NCBI GenBank assembly: GCA_903789495.1
Contig: CAIFEQ010000003.1
Location: 1 to 64,000, forward strand
Origin: an uncultured Erysipelotrichaceae bacterium
Lineage (GTDB): Bacteria; Bacillota_I; Bacilli_A; Erysipelotrichales; Erysipelotrichaceae
Length of the DNA stretch: 64,000 nucleotides
Direction: 5' to 3'
Positions within the stretch are counted from its first letter, which is position 1; each line of letters opens with the position of its first letter. Below the pieces are notes generated by a model that made no database searches, had not been told where the DNA came from, and saw only the letters and a program-made list of their open reading frames with translations. The position numbers were made by a program, and so were the translations under genes. Positions 16,577 through 25,392 of the stretch are shown here, piece by piece.

Positions 16577-17404
16577 ATGAAACGTTTGGAAGGAAAAACA
16601 GCCATGATTACAGGTGCTGCCGGCGGTACCGGCCGGGCCAGTGCGAAACTTTTTGCCGAGGAAGGCGCCCATGTCCTGGCCCTGGATGTCAATGAACCCT
16701 GGCTGAAGACCCTGGATGAGGAAGTGAAACAGGCAGGCGGCGACATCCTGGTCCGCAGATGTGATGTCACCGATCCGGCTCAGATCAAAGAAGCTGTCGA
16801 GGCTGCCGTGGCAAAATGGGGTACCATCGATGTCCTGTTCAACAATGTCGGCGGCACCCCGAAGGATGACGGCGATGTCCTGTCCATTACCCCGGAAAAG
16901 TGGCAGTTTGCCGTGAAACTGAATGCGGAAAGCCCGCTGTGGTGCACGCAGGCTGTTCTGCCCTACATGATCAGGCAGAAACACGGTTCCATCATCTTCA
17001 CTGAAACCGGAGCCGCAGAAATGGGAGACCTGCAGACCTCGGCCTATGCCATTGCCAAAGGCTCCGTCAATGTGCTGTACAAGTATGTGGCTACCCAGTA
17101 TGGCCGCCTGGGTATCCGTTCCAATATGATCATCCCGGGTCTGGTCATGAACGAAAAGATGCAGCAGGTACCGATTGAATACCTGCAGGGTGCCATCGAT
17201 CAGGCCACACTGGGGGTGGCAGGCTATCCCATTGACCTGGCCAGAGCCGCCCTGTTCTTCGCATCCGATGAGTCTTCCTACATCACCGGGGCCAGACTGG
17301 CCTGTGATGGCGGCATGAGCTGTCACATGCCGACCTATCTGGATACCCTGCGCGGCGCCGCCTCTGTCGAGGCCAGCACCCGCAAGGCTGCCGACAGCAG
17401 GTAA
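16577..17404 (+). CDS. SDR family oxidoreductase, Thr in the catalytic Ser place
   Basis: A 275-residue short-chain dehydrogenase. TGAAGGTG at 12-19, NNVG at 89-92 and YAIAK with Y157 and K161 are present. The residue 13 before the Tyr, normally Ser, is T144. The family resemblance includes steroid- and polyol-type dehydrogenases, but no substrate can be assigned. A Ser/Thr change may keep activity, since a hydroxyl remains. Its promoter has MerR-like geometry and faces the MerR gene, so induction by the MerR effector is likely. It is followed by a strong terminator and so is probably monocistronic. Confidence 0.87.
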   Translation: MKRLEGKTAMITGAAGGTGRASAKLFAEEGAHVLALDVNEPWLKTLDEEVKQAGGDILVRRCDVTDPAQIKEAVEAAVAKWGTIDVLFNNVGGTPKDDGDVLSITPEKWQFAVKLNAESPLWCTQAVLPYMIRQKHGSIIFTETGAAEMGDLQTSAYAIAKGSVNVLYKYVATQYGRLGIRSNMIIPGLVMNEKMQQVPIEYLQGAIDQATLGVAGYPIDLARAALFFASDESSYITGARLACDGGMSCHMPTYLDTLRGAASVEASTRKAADSR

Positions 17405-17419
17405 TTTCCGTTTCTGCCT

Positions 17420-17448
17420 GTCCCGCCGCCGGGCGGGACTTTTCTTTT
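17420..17448 (+). terminator. intrinsic terminator of the SDR gene
   Basis: GTCCCGCC and GGCGGGAC form an 8-bp GC-rich stem with a GCCG loop, followed by TTTTCTTTT. Confidence 0.92.
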
Positions 17449-17529
17449 CCTGCGGAACAGAAAACCGCCAGAATCAGCGGCTGACCATATTTCTGTCTGA
17501 CTGCCCTGGCAGAACATTCTGACCCTGAG

Positions 17530-18201
17530 TTATCGGGTGCGTCCATTATGCTCAAATATCTCTTTGATATGAATCTGTTTATATCCTTCGCCTGGTGCTG
17601 TATCAGACAAGGTAAACTGATCGCCAAGCCAGGCTCCTCCCTCAGGATACATACGTCCGAAGCCTAACAGGGACGGAAAGCCTGATGCGCCGCCATCGGC
17701 GTCTGCGTGATATTTTTCATGCTGGTCCACATATTCTTTTTTTGTTTCATTGATGACGTATCTGAACCAGACACCTTCCCGATGAAAACAGCCTTCTTCA
17801 GGGTTTTCAAAAGCAAGCCCGTATTCTTCCATTTCATCCGTATCCCCGTAGATCTGATAGACGCGGTATGCATTCATGACCATGTCTCTGGCTTTCCTGA
17901 ACTGTTTATCGATGTTCTGCATCTTCTCGTACTGATAGTCAGTCAGACAGCTGTAGCCGCTTGCAGCGGCTTTCCGATACAGATCGGATATGACAGGAAT
18001 TTCCTGGCCTGGTTCAAGGGCTTCATCGCCAAGCCAGACGATCTTATCTCCTTTCCAGTCCGTTTCCATCAGTTCAAATAAAGCCATCAGAAAAGGATTT
18101 CCCTCCCATGAGGTTTCATATCGCTTGCTGCCGCACTGGAAATCGTGGGGAGAAATGCGTTCGTTCTTGTCGACGTTGCACCACTCGTAATATTCACCCA
18201 T
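17530..18201 (-). CDS. hypothetical protein (family with N-terminal MGEYY, PHDF block)
   Basis: 223 residues, no signal peptide or membrane helix. The opening MGEYYEWCNVDKNERISPHDFQCG resembles a scattered family of uncharacterised bacterial proteins that begin with MGxYY and carry a PHDF block; I know no function for it. The rest is rich in Tyr, Glu and Asp with few low-complexity parts. It stands alone between a plus-strand terminator and the ABC operon terminator. AGGAG precedes the ATG. A 19-bp dyad sits beside its -10 box, so it is probably regulated. Confidence 0.7.
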   Translation of the reverse strand: MGEYYEWCNVDKNERISPHDFQCGSKRYETSWEGNPFLMALFELMETDWKGDKIVWLGDEALEPGQEIPVISDLYRKAAASGYSCLTDYQYEKMQNIDKQFRKARDMVMNAYRVYQIYGDTDEMEEYGLAFENPEEGCFHREGVWFRYVINETKKEYVDQHEKYHADADGGASGFPSLLGFGRMYPEGGAWLGDQFTLSDTAPGEGYKQIHIKEIFEHNGRTR

Positions 18202-18221
18202 AACTGTCTCCTGCTGACATC

Positions 18222-18247
18222 AGTATACCGGAGAATCAGATTCTCCG
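18222..18247 (-). promoter_or_regulatory. -10 box and dyad operator upstream of the hypothetical gene
   Basis: -10 TATACT (18222-18227) on the minus strand is followed upstream by CGGAGAAT-CAG-ATTCTCCG (18229-18247), a perfect dyad with 8-bp arms filling the spacer. The -35 is weak. Confidence 0.6.
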
Positions 18248-18347
18248 AAACATTCCGGAACAGGAGGTTCCCGGCAGCGGCTGAAGCCTGGGTGTTCATA
18301 TCATTTTCCATCAGCCTGCGTGATGTGCCAGACACGCCCTTCGGTCA

Positions 18348-18382
18348 TAAAAAGCCCCATGCAGAGGAGTCTGCACAGGGCC
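18348..18382 (-). terminator. intrinsic terminator of ABC exporter operon 1
   Basis: On the minus strand GCCC-TG-TGCAGA pairs with TCTGCA-TG-GGGC, followed by TTTTTAT, about 60 nt past the last gene. Confidence 0.75.
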
Positions 18383-18440
18383 AGGGCATCTTTCTGCCAT
18401 CTCTGCCGATGACATCCAGACACCTTTTTCTGCTGCGATA

Positions 18441-20456
18441 TCAGTAAGCCAGTTCCGGCTTCTTGCCGGTATAGAGCTGATAGTATCTGCCCTTGAGGGC
18501 CAGCAGTTCTTCGTGACTGCCCGACTCAACGATACGGCCCTGCTCCAGCACAATGATCACATCACTGTTGCGGATGGTGGACAGACGGTGGGCAATGATG
18601 AAGCTGGTCCGGCCGGCCATGAGCTGATCCATGCCGCTCTGGACGATCTTCTCGGTCCGGGTATCGATCGAACTGGTCGCTTCATCCAGAATCAGCACCG
18701 GCGGGTTCTCAATGGCAGCCCGGGCAATGGCGATCAGCTGCCGCTGCCCCTGAGACAGGTTCGCACCGTTGCCTCTGAGCATGGTGTTATAGCCATCCGG
18801 CAGACGTCTGATGAAGCCGTCCGCATTGGCCAGTTTGGCGGCCGCCACCACTTCTTCATCCGTGGCATCCAGCTTGCCATAGCGGATATTGTCCGCCACG
18901 GTGCCGGTGAACAGGTTGGTTTCCTGCAGCACAATGCCCAGGGAACGCCGCAGATCCGGCTTGCAGATCTTCTTGATGTTGATGTTGTCGTAGCGGATCT
19001 TGCCATCCTGGATGTCGTAGAAACGGTTGATCAGGTTCGTGATGGTCGTCTTGCCGGCGCCGGTGGAACCGACCAGAGCGATCTTCTGACCAGGCCTGGC
19101 GTGCAGTGAGATGTCATACAGAATCTGCTTGTCCGGGGTATAGCTGAAGTTGACGTGCTCGAACGTCACATCCCCTTCCAGAGGCACGTAGGTTGTGGTG
19201 CCGTTGGAGCGGTGATAGTGCTTCCAGGCCCAGCGGCCGGTTCTTTCCTTCGACTCCGTCAGACCCTGCACGACCTTATCCTGCAGATCCTGCGAGAGTT
19301 CCGTGCCGTCTTCGGCCACATCCGGAACCTCTGCCTTGGATCCGCTGGCCTCGGTGACGTTGACCAGCGTGACATAGCCTTCATCCTTCTCCGACTCGGC
19401 ATCCGCCAGGTTGAAGATCCGTTCGGCACCGGCCAGAGCGGAGACGATGGCATTTGCCTGCATGGAGATCTGGTTGATCGGCATGCTGAAGTTCTTGTTG
19501 AAGGTCAGGAAGGAGGCCAGCGCCCCGACCGTGAAGCCCGTGTACTGATTGATGGCGATGATGCCGCCGAGAATCGCACAGATCACATAGCTGGCATTGC
19601 CCAGCTGGGCATTGATCGGACCGATGATGTTGGAGAAGGCATTGGCCTTGTAGGCACTCTGGTACAGATCCTCATTCAGGGCATTGAACTGTTCCGTGAT
19701 GGCCTCTTCATGGTTGAAGACCTTGACGACCTTTTCGCCGGTCATGGTCTCTTCAATGAAGCCATCCAGGGTGCCCAGGGCTTTCTGCTGGGCGATGAAG
19801 CCCCGGCTGGAGGCGGCCATGACCTTGCGGGAGACCACGACGATGACCGCCGTCATGGCCAGGGTGACCAGGGTCAGCGGAACATCCAGCATGAACATGG
19901 AGAGCAGCACCGAAACAATCGTGATGCCGCTGTTGATCATCTGCGGAATGGACTGGCTGATCATCTGCCGCAGGGTATCGATATCGTTGGTATAGACCGA
20001 CATGATGTCGCCATGCGCATGGGTATCGAAATAGCTGATCGGCAGGGTTTCCATATGGGCAAACAGCTCATTCCGGATCTTCTTCAGAGTCCCCTGCGTG
20101 ATGTAGGTCATCGTGACGGACTGCGTCAGGGCAGCCGCCACGCCGATGCCGTAGAAGATCGCCACCCGGCGGATTGCCGCCGCCAGGGAGGAATAGTCAA
20201 CCGTCTGACCGGCCTGAGCCGCTTCGGTCAGCGGCGTGATATAGCTGTCAATCAGGGTTCTGGTAAACAGCGTGCCCTGGACATTGGCCAGCACCGACAG
20301 GACGATGCAGGCCAGCACCAGGATCATCTGCGGACCATAGGAGGCCGTCAGAATCTTCATGATGCGCTTGAAGAGTTTCTTCGGATCCTTGACCGGCGCA
20401 CTGGGTGCACCGTGCTGATGGGGATCCGAAACTTTTCTTACCTTTTCTTCTGCCAT
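18441..20456 (-). CDS. ABC exporter subunit, canonical ATP site (heterodimer 1)
   Basis: A 671-residue half transporter: six TM helices (about 30-330), then an NBD. The Walker A is GSTGAGKTT, the signature LSQGQ, the Walker B VLILDEATSS with the catalytic Glu, and the H-loop IIAHRLST. Between the two domains is an insertion of about 60 residues (about 365-425) containing GYVTLVNV and RTGRWAWKHYH, also present in the paralogue at 40389-42311. It pairs with the subunit encoded 15 nt upstream, whose own ATP site is degenerate. Probable role: drug or lipid efflux. Confidence 0.9.
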   Translation of the reverse strand: MAEEKVRKVSDPHQHGAPSAPVKDPKKLFKRIMKILTASYGPQMILVLACIVLSVLANVQGTLFTRTLIDSYITPLTEAAQAGQTVDYSSLAAAIRRVAIFYGIGVAAALTQSVTMTYITQGTLKKIRNELFAHMETLPISYFDTHAHGDIMSVYTNDIDTLRQMISQSIPQMINSGITIVSVLLSMFMLDVPLTLVTLAMTAVIVVVSRKVMAASSRGFIAQQKALGTLDGFIEETMTGEKVVKVFNHEEAITEQFNALNEDLYQSAYKANAFSNIIGPINAQLGNASYVICAILGGIIAINQYTGFTVGALASFLTFNKNFSMPINQISMQANAIVSALAGAERIFNLADAESEKDEGYVTLVNVTEASGSKAEVPDVAEDGTELSQDLQDKVVQGLTESKERTGRWAWKHYHRSNGTTTYVPLEGDVTFEHVNFSYTPDKQILYDISLHARPGQKIALVGSTGAGKTTITNLINRFYDIQDGKIRYDNINIKKICKPDLRRSLGIVLQETNLFTGTVADNIRYGKLDATDEEVVAAAKLANADGFIRRLPDGYNTMLRGNGANLSQGQRQLIAIARAAIENPPVLILDEATSSIDTRTEKIVQSGMDQLMAGRTSFIIAHRLSTIRNSDVIIVLEQGRIVESGSHEELLALKGRYYQLYTGKKPELAY

Positions 20457-20471
20457 GTTACCGTCCTCCTT

Positions 20472-22223
20472 TCATTCCTTGGCATCAAAGTCTGCCGCGT
20501 CGTTGCCAAGTCCGGTCTGGGAATCATAGATATCCCGGTAGATGGCATTGCTCTCCAGCAGCGCTTCATGCGTATCGAAGCCATCGATCTGTCCTTCGTT
20601 CAGGACAATGATCCGGTCACAGTCCTGCACCGAGGAGACCCGCTGTGAGATGATCAGCTTGGTTGCGCCCGGGATGTCTTCCCGGAAGGACTTCCGGATC
20701 TTGGCATCGGTTGTCGTATCGCAGGCTGAGGTCGAATCATCCAGGATCAGCACCTTGGGCTTCTTCAGCAGGGCCCGGGCAATGCACAGACGCTGTTTCT
20801 GCCCGCCCGAGACGTTGGTGCCGCCCTGGGTGATCATGGTGTTATAGCCCTCCGGCATGCGGTCGATGAACTCATCGGCACAGGCCATCCGGCAGGCTTC
20901 CTGACACTCTTCATCCGTGGCATCCGGATTGCCCCAGCGCAGGTTCTCATAGATCGTGCCGGTAAACAGCACGTTGTTCTGCAGCACGACGGAGACCGCA
21001 TCCCGCAGAGCCTTGACATCATAGTCCCGGACATCGATCCCGCCGACCTTCACGCTGCCCTGGGTCACGTCATACAGACGGCTGATCAGGTTGACCATTG
21101 AAGACTTGGAAGAACCGGTGGCCCCGATGATGCCGATCGATTCGCCGGAATGAATATCCAGGTTGATGTCTTTCAGCACCGGCTCGGCAGAATTTTTGTT
21201 ATAGGCAAACCAGACATGGTCGAACTGCACCCGGCCGTCCGGGATTTCCATGACCGGATGTTCCGGATTGACGATGTCGGGCTTTTCTTCGATGACTTCC
21301 ACAATCCGTCTGGCACTGGCTGAGGACATGGAGATCATGACGAAGACCATCGACAGCATCATCAGGCTCATCAGGATATTCATGCAGTAGGTCAGCAGGC
21401 TCATCAGTGCTCCGGTGGTCAGTTCGCTGCCGACAATCAGATGCGCACCGGTCCAGCTGATCAGCAGGATGACGGTATAGATCGTGGCCTGCGCGATCGG
21501 CATGTTCCCGGCCAGCTTCAGCTCAGCCTTGACGAACATCAGGTAGATGTTGTTGGCAGCCTTCTGAAAGCGGCTGATCTCATAGTCCTCCCGGACAAAG
21601 GCCTTGACGGCCCGGATGGCCGAGACATTCTCCTGCACGCTTTCGTTCAGGCTGTCGTACTTCTCAAAGACCTTCTGGAAGTAGCGGTTGGCACTGCGCA
21701 TCATGAAGAACATGACCACGCCCAGTACGATGACGGCAATCAGATAGATGGAAGCGATCCGCGGACTGAGCATGTAGCTCAGGCACATGGCTACGATCAT
21801 GGACATCGGTGCCCGGACCGCCGTCCGCAGGATCATCTGATAGGCATTCTGGATATTGGTCACGTCCGTCGTCATCCGGGTGACCAGACTGGAGGGCGAG
21901 AATTTATCAATATTCGAGAACGAGTACTTCTGAATGCTGTCGTTCATCGCCTGACGTACGTTCTTCGCCAGACCGGCCGAAGCCTTGGCCCCGAAGACAC
22001 CGCCGCCGATGCCGCAGAACAGTCCCAGCAGGGCAATGATCACCATCCGGCCGCCGGTACTGACGATGTAGGAGACATCGCCGGCATAGATGCCCCTGTC
22101 GACGATGAATCCCATATAGACCGGGATCAGCATCTCACAGATGACCTCGCCGATCATGAACAGCGGGGTCACGATGGATGCCATCTTATATTCTTTCAGC
22201 TGCTTTAACAGTGTTTTCAGCAT
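20472..22223 (-). CDS. ABC exporter subunit, degenerate ATP site (heterodimer 1)
   Basis: A 583-residue half transporter starting at MLKTLLKQL; GGAAGGA lies 6 nt before this ATG. Six TM helices are followed by an NBD with GATGSSKSS in the Walker A, VSGGQ signature, and LILDDSTSA, where Asp replaces the catalytic Glu. The H-loop reads ISQRVSS, with Gln for His. These changes are typical of the non-catalytic partner in heterodimeric exporters such as TM287/288. It overlaps the marR-like gene by 38 nt, so translation is probably coupled. Confidence 0.9.
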   Translation of the reverse strand: MLKTLLKQLKEYKMASIVTPLFMIGEVICEMLIPVYMGFIVDRGIYAGDVSYIVSTGGRMVIIALLGLFCGIGGGVFGAKASAGLAKNVRQAMNDSIQKYSFSNIDKFSPSSLVTRMTTDVTNIQNAYQMILRTAVRAPMSMIVAMCLSYMLSPRIASIYLIAVIVLGVVMFFMMRSANRYFQKVFEKYDSLNESVQENVSAIRAVKAFVREDYEISRFQKAANNIYLMFVKAELKLAGNMPIAQATIYTVILLISWTGAHLIVGSELTTGALMSLLTYCMNILMSLMMLSMVFVMISMSSASARRIVEVIEEKPDIVNPEHPVMEIPDGRVQFDHVWFAYNKNSAEPVLKDINLDIHSGESIGIIGATGSSKSSMVNLISRLYDVTQGSVKVGGIDVRDYDVKALRDAVSVVLQNNVLFTGTIYENLRWGNPDATDEECQEACRMACADEFIDRMPEGYNTMITQGGTNVSGGQKQRLCIARALLKKPKVLILDDSTSACDTTTDAKIRKSFREDIPGATKLIISQRVSSVQDCDRIIVLNEGQIDGFDTHEALLESNAIYRDIYDSQTGLGNDAADFDAKE

Positions 22224-22788
22224 CTGCATTCCTTCCTTTCCTGATTGGATGCTCCGGATTCCGGCCGTTTTTCCTTTCCCGGCGCTGGATCTCCGCAGCC
22301 AGATTCTCATGGACCTTCATCAGCAGGGTGCGCAGTTCTTTCTGCTCTTCCGGACTGAAGTCCCGCACCAGCATCCGGTCCTTTTCCTGTTTGATGCTGT
22401 GCTGGCTGTCCAGCACCTTCTGACCGGCCGTATCCAGCACAATGTAGCGGTAGCGCCGGTTCGTGCTGACCACCTCCTGCCGGATCAGCCCCGCATCCTG
22501 CATCCGCCGCAGGACCCCGCTGGCCGTCGGCGCACTGACATGCAGGCCCTGAGCCAGCTCCTTCTGGGTCACGCTGTGATCGCGGTGATGATCCAGGTAG
22601 TGCAGCACGGACATCTGCGTATATGTCACGTTGCTGTCCTTCAGTTCCTGCTGCATGATGGCTTCAAACTGTTCATGGATCACCCGGAACTGAAAGCCGA
22701 TCGGTGCCTCCGAGAACTGCCGGCAGCTTTCCTTCACGCCCGGGAATTCTTTTCTGCCCCGCCGCGGTGTCGTGATGTCCTTGTTCAT
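22186..22788 (-). CDS. MarR family regulator of ABC exporter 1
   Basis: A 200-residue MarR protein. The winged helix spans about 60-125 (VTQKELAQGLHVSAPTASGVLRRMQDAGLI), flanked by dimerisation helices. The C-terminal tail of about 35 residues is basic and lies over the start of the exporter gene. AAGGAGG precedes the ATG. It is first in a three-gene operon and lies 47 nt from a dyad matching its likely operator, so autorepression with drug-dependent release is likely. Confidence 0.9.
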   Translation of the reverse strand: MNKDITTPRRGRKEFPGVKESCRQFSEAPIGFQFRVIHEQFEAIMQQELKDSNVTYTQMSVLHYLDHHRDHSVTQKELAQGLHVSAPTASGVLRRMQDAGLIRQEVVSTNRRYRYIVLDTAGQKVLDSQHSIKQEKDRMLVRDFSPEEQKELRTLLMKVHENLAAEIQRRERKNGRNPEHPIRKGRNADAENTVKAAERI

Positions 22789-22834
22789 GTTTCTCAGCCT
22801 CCTTCCGGATGAATTGACGCTTCACGTTCTTAAC

Positions 22835-22898
22835 GTTTAGCATGCTAAACATAATCACACACAAGGCCGATTATAGTTAGCCTGCTAAACATTGTCAA
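22835..22898 (-). promoter_or_regulatory. consensus promoter with two MarR operators
   Basis: -35 TTGACA (22893-22898) and -10 TATAAT (22870-22875), both perfect, are 17 bp apart. Operator 1, GTTTAGCATGCTAAAC (22835-22850), is a perfect 16-bp palindrome downstream of the start site. Operator 2 (22875-22890) matches it at 13 of 16 positions and fills the -10/-35 spacer. The centres are 40 bp apart. Confidence 0.82.
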
Positions 22899-22990
22899 CA
22901 GATTTCCGTCGTCTGCCGACGGAAAATTTATTAAAGAACCGTTTTGCGGTCACGACAGCGGCAGCGGGCAGATGACCGGAAAAACTGAGT

Positions 22991-23055
22991 TTCAATAAAC
23001 AATTATCGTATTTCGATAATTTTTTATTGAATTTCGGATATCTTCCCTGTATCAT
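22991..23055 (+). promoter_or_regulatory. promoter with long nested dyad before the DUF2975 operon
   Basis: Outer arms TTCAATAAA (22991-22999) and TTTATTGAA (23023-23031) enclose inner arms AATTATCG and CGATAATT. The right arm runs into -35 TTGAAT (23027-23032), which is 17 bp from -10 TATCAT (23050-23055). This looks like the operator for the small HTH protein of the operon. Confidence 0.65.
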
Positions 23056-23096
23056 GTCAGAGGAAACAGAACCTGTTCCGGGAAGGAAGGATGTCT

Positions 23097-23585
23097 ATGA
23101 ACAGAAACTGGAATCAGTTTGCCAGCCGGCTGCTGGATGTGCTGCTGGTGATCGTATGTGCCGCAGAGATTCTGATGCCCTTTATTCTGAAAGATCTGCT
23201 GCAGCTGCATGGCTGGCGTCTGCTGCAGGGCACGGCAAGTCAGGAAGCGGTTGCCATCTCGGAACCGGAATATGCGGTGGTGCTGGTCCTGACCATGCTG
23301 TGCGGACTCTTCAGCATCCTGATCCTGATCGAACTGCGGCGGATCATGAAGACCGTGCGGGAGGGGCACTGCTTTGTCGAGGCCAATGTCATCAGCCTGC
23401 ACCGGATGGGCTGCTATGCCCTGACGCTGGCCGGACTCATCCTGCTGCGCTGTCTGCTCTGTTTCACCCTGACTATGGCCGTCTGCTGTGTGGTCTTCCT
23501 GATCGGCGGCAGCTTCTGCTTCGTGCTGGAACAGGTCTTCCGGCAGGCCGTGCATTACAAGGAAGAAGACGATCTGACGATCTGA
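23097..23585 (+). CDS. DUF2975 membrane protein
   Basis: 162 residues with four predicted TM helices (about 10-30, 58-80, 105-125 and 130-150). The size, helix spacing and the following YozG-like HTH gene identify the DUF2975/YoaS-type pair. Function is unknown. Two ATGs lie 6 nt apart; the second (used here) has GAAGG at normal distance. The three genes at 23097-25313 are tightly packed and probably one operon. Confidence 0.82.
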   Translation: MNRNWNQFASRLLDVLLVIVCAAEILMPFILKDLLQLHGWRLLQGTASQEAVAISEPEYAVVLVLTMLCGLFSILILIELRRIMKTVREGHCFVEANVISLHRMGCYALTLAGLILLRCLLCFTLTMAVCCVVFLIGGSFCFVLEQVFRQAVHYKEEDDLTI

Positions 23586-23595
23586 GGGTATGGCC

Positions 23596-23820
23596 ATGAT
23601 AGAAATCACACTCGATGTCATGATGGCCCGCCGCAAGAAAGGCCTCATGGAACTGGCAGACGAGATCGGGATCACTCCCGCCAATCTGTCGATCCTCAAG
23701 AACAACAAAGCCAAAGCGGTCCGGCTGGAAACGCTGGAACGGCTCTGTCAGGCTCTGGACTGTCAGCCCGGCGACCTGATCCGCTATCTGCCTGAGGAAC
23801 AGGAGGAGGAAACGAAATGA
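23596..23820 (+). CDS. small Cro/CI-type HTH regulator (YozG-like)
   Basis: 74 residues, nearly all one helix-turn-helix domain (MARRKKGLMELADEIGITPANLSILKNNK, then ETLERLCQALDCQPGDLI). This is the HTH_26/YozG layout that accompanies DUF2975 genes. The ATG at 23596 is preferred to the one at 23590 because GAGGG is 7 nt before it. The end overlaps the next gene by 4 nt (ATGA). It probably binds the nested dyad upstream of the operon. Confidence 0.87.
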   Translation: MIEITLDVMMARRKKGLMELADEIGITPANLSILKNNKAKAVRLETLERLCQALDCQPGDLIRYLPEEQEEETK

Positions 23821-25313
23821 ACGCCATGGAAGAAACTCTGAAACCCGGCCAGCCGGCCGAAAGAACTGCCGGCATAGCTGAAAAACAGGCCGCCAGGGCC
23901 AGAGAAAGAGAAAAGCAGGCAAGGGCTTTCCGGCAGTTCGGTCCCCCTGCCCTGCTGTTCGGCGTCTTCTTTGCCTGGTGTGTCTATGAAAATGAGGCCG
24001 GCATTGCCTATACCGCCGCCATGCTGGCAGGTCTGACGCTGCACCGGCGGTTACTGGATGAGCGGCAGATTCTGGCCTGTCAGGACCGTTTCGGCATCTT
24101 CCTGCAGGCCTCTCTGGTCCTGGCAAGCATTGCCATCTGGACGTCCGACAGCGAAGTCCTGCACCTGCTGGACGGTCTGCTGATCGTCTTCCTGGGCGCC
24201 GTCTATCTGCTGCATACCAGCGGCCGGGAAGAACAGCAGGATATCTTCCGGCAGCTCAGCCGGATCCTGCAGGTGGTCTTCATCCCGCTGAACACGTTCC
24301 TGGATGCCTTCCGGGATGCGTTCAGTGCCCGGCAGCTGTATCGGGCCAGCCGGAACCTGAGCGAACAGGAGCGCTATGAAGAAGCCGTCCGGAACGGCCT
24401 GGTGATTGCCTTTCCGCTGCTGCTGATCATCCTGTTTCTGCTCTCCTCCGCCGATCTGGTCTTCCGGAATCTGACCCGGCATCTCTTTCAGAACCTGACC
24501 CTTGAGCTGGGATACGGTGAGATCTTTCAGATCATCTTCCTGTTTCTGGCCGGCTGGCTGACCTCCTATACGCTCTGGAAGAATCTGCCGGCAACTGTCA
24601 AACCGGCCGAAGGCGGCGGAAGTCTGAAGAATTCTGTTACGGCCGTCACCTTCCTGCTGCCGATCGATCTGGTCTATCTGCTGTTTTCCGTCATCCAGCT
24701 GGTCTGCGTCATCGGCCGGCACGGTCTGCCGGCCGGAGTGACCTATGCGGAGTATGTGCATCAGGGCTTCTTCCAGCTCTGCGTGGTTGCGGTGATCAAC
24801 CTGATCCTGGTGGATCTGGTCAGCACGCGGTTTGAACGCACCAGGGTGCTGAAGACCCTGCTGTCGGTCACCTGCCTGACCACCTATATCATGATTGCCT
24901 CGGCTGCCATCCGCATGCAGCTGTACATCGAAGCCTTCCAGCTGACCTTCCTGCGCCTGTTTGTACTCTGGTTCCTGCTGGTGCTGGCGGTGTGCCTGAG
25001 TCTGATGATTCTGAGGATTCAGAGATCGGACTATCCCCTGATGCGCCGGCTGACCGCTGCCGTAACCATACTCTACCTGGCCTTTGCCCTTCTGCACCCG
25101 GATTACTGGATTGCCCGCTATGACCTGGCGGCGGCTGCACCGGTCGATCAGGAATATCTGGTCCAGCTGTCGGATGATGCCGTGCCGGTTCTGGCCGAAG
25201 ATCCCGACCTGCTGAAACGGCACCGTCTGTACCGGGGGTATGGTGAGCAGAGCAGTCTGCGCTCCTTCAATCTCTCCGTCTGGATTGCTCAGCAGTACGA
25301 TATTGACGAGTGA
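23817..25313 (+). CDS. DUF4153/DUF4173 multi-pass membrane protein
   Basis: 498 residues. A charged N-terminal segment (1-38, rich in Lys, Arg, Glu and Ala) is followed by about twelve TM helices. The block TYAEYVHQGFFQL (about 300-312) is the DUF4173 hallmark. A soluble tail of about 70 residues follows the last helix. Function is not known. GGAGGAGG lies before the ATG and the start overlaps the HTH gene stop, so translation is coupled. Confidence 0.83.
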   Translation: MNAMEETLKPGQPAERTAGIAEKQAARAREREKQARAFRQFGPPALLFGVFFAWCVYENEAGIAYTAAMLAGLTLHRRLLDERQILACQDRFGIFLQASLVLASIAIWTSDSEVLHLLDGLLIVFLGAVYLLHTSGREEQQDIFRQLSRILQVVFIPLNTFLDAFRDAFSARQLYRASRNLSEQERYEEAVRNGLVIAFPLLLIILFLLSSADLVFRNLTRHLFQNLTLELGYGEIFQIIFLFLAGWLTSYTLWKNLPATVKPAEGGGSLKNSVTAVTFLLPIDLVYLLFSVIQLVCVIGRHGLPAGVTYAEYVHQGFFQLCVVAVINLILVDLVSTRFERTRVLKTLLSVTCLTTYIMIASAAIRMQLYIEAFQLTFLRLFVLWFLLVLAVCLSLMILRIQRSDYPLMRRLTAAVTILYLAFALLHPDYWIARYDLAAAAPVDQEYLVQLSDDAVPVLAEDPDLLKRHRLYRGYGEQSSLRSFNLSVWIAQQYDIDE

Positions 25314-25340
25314 TCATTGTTCTGAATCATGCCGGCATGA

Positions 25341-25381
25341 AAAAGATGTCATCTGCTGTGACAGCACGGATGACATCTTTT
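25341..25381. terminator. bidirectional terminator
   Basis: AAAAGATGTCAT (25341-25352) and ATGACATCTTTT (25370-25381) form a 12-bp stem that gives a T tract on both strands between convergent genes. Confidence 0.9.
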
Positions 25382-25392
25382 ATATCAGCGGG

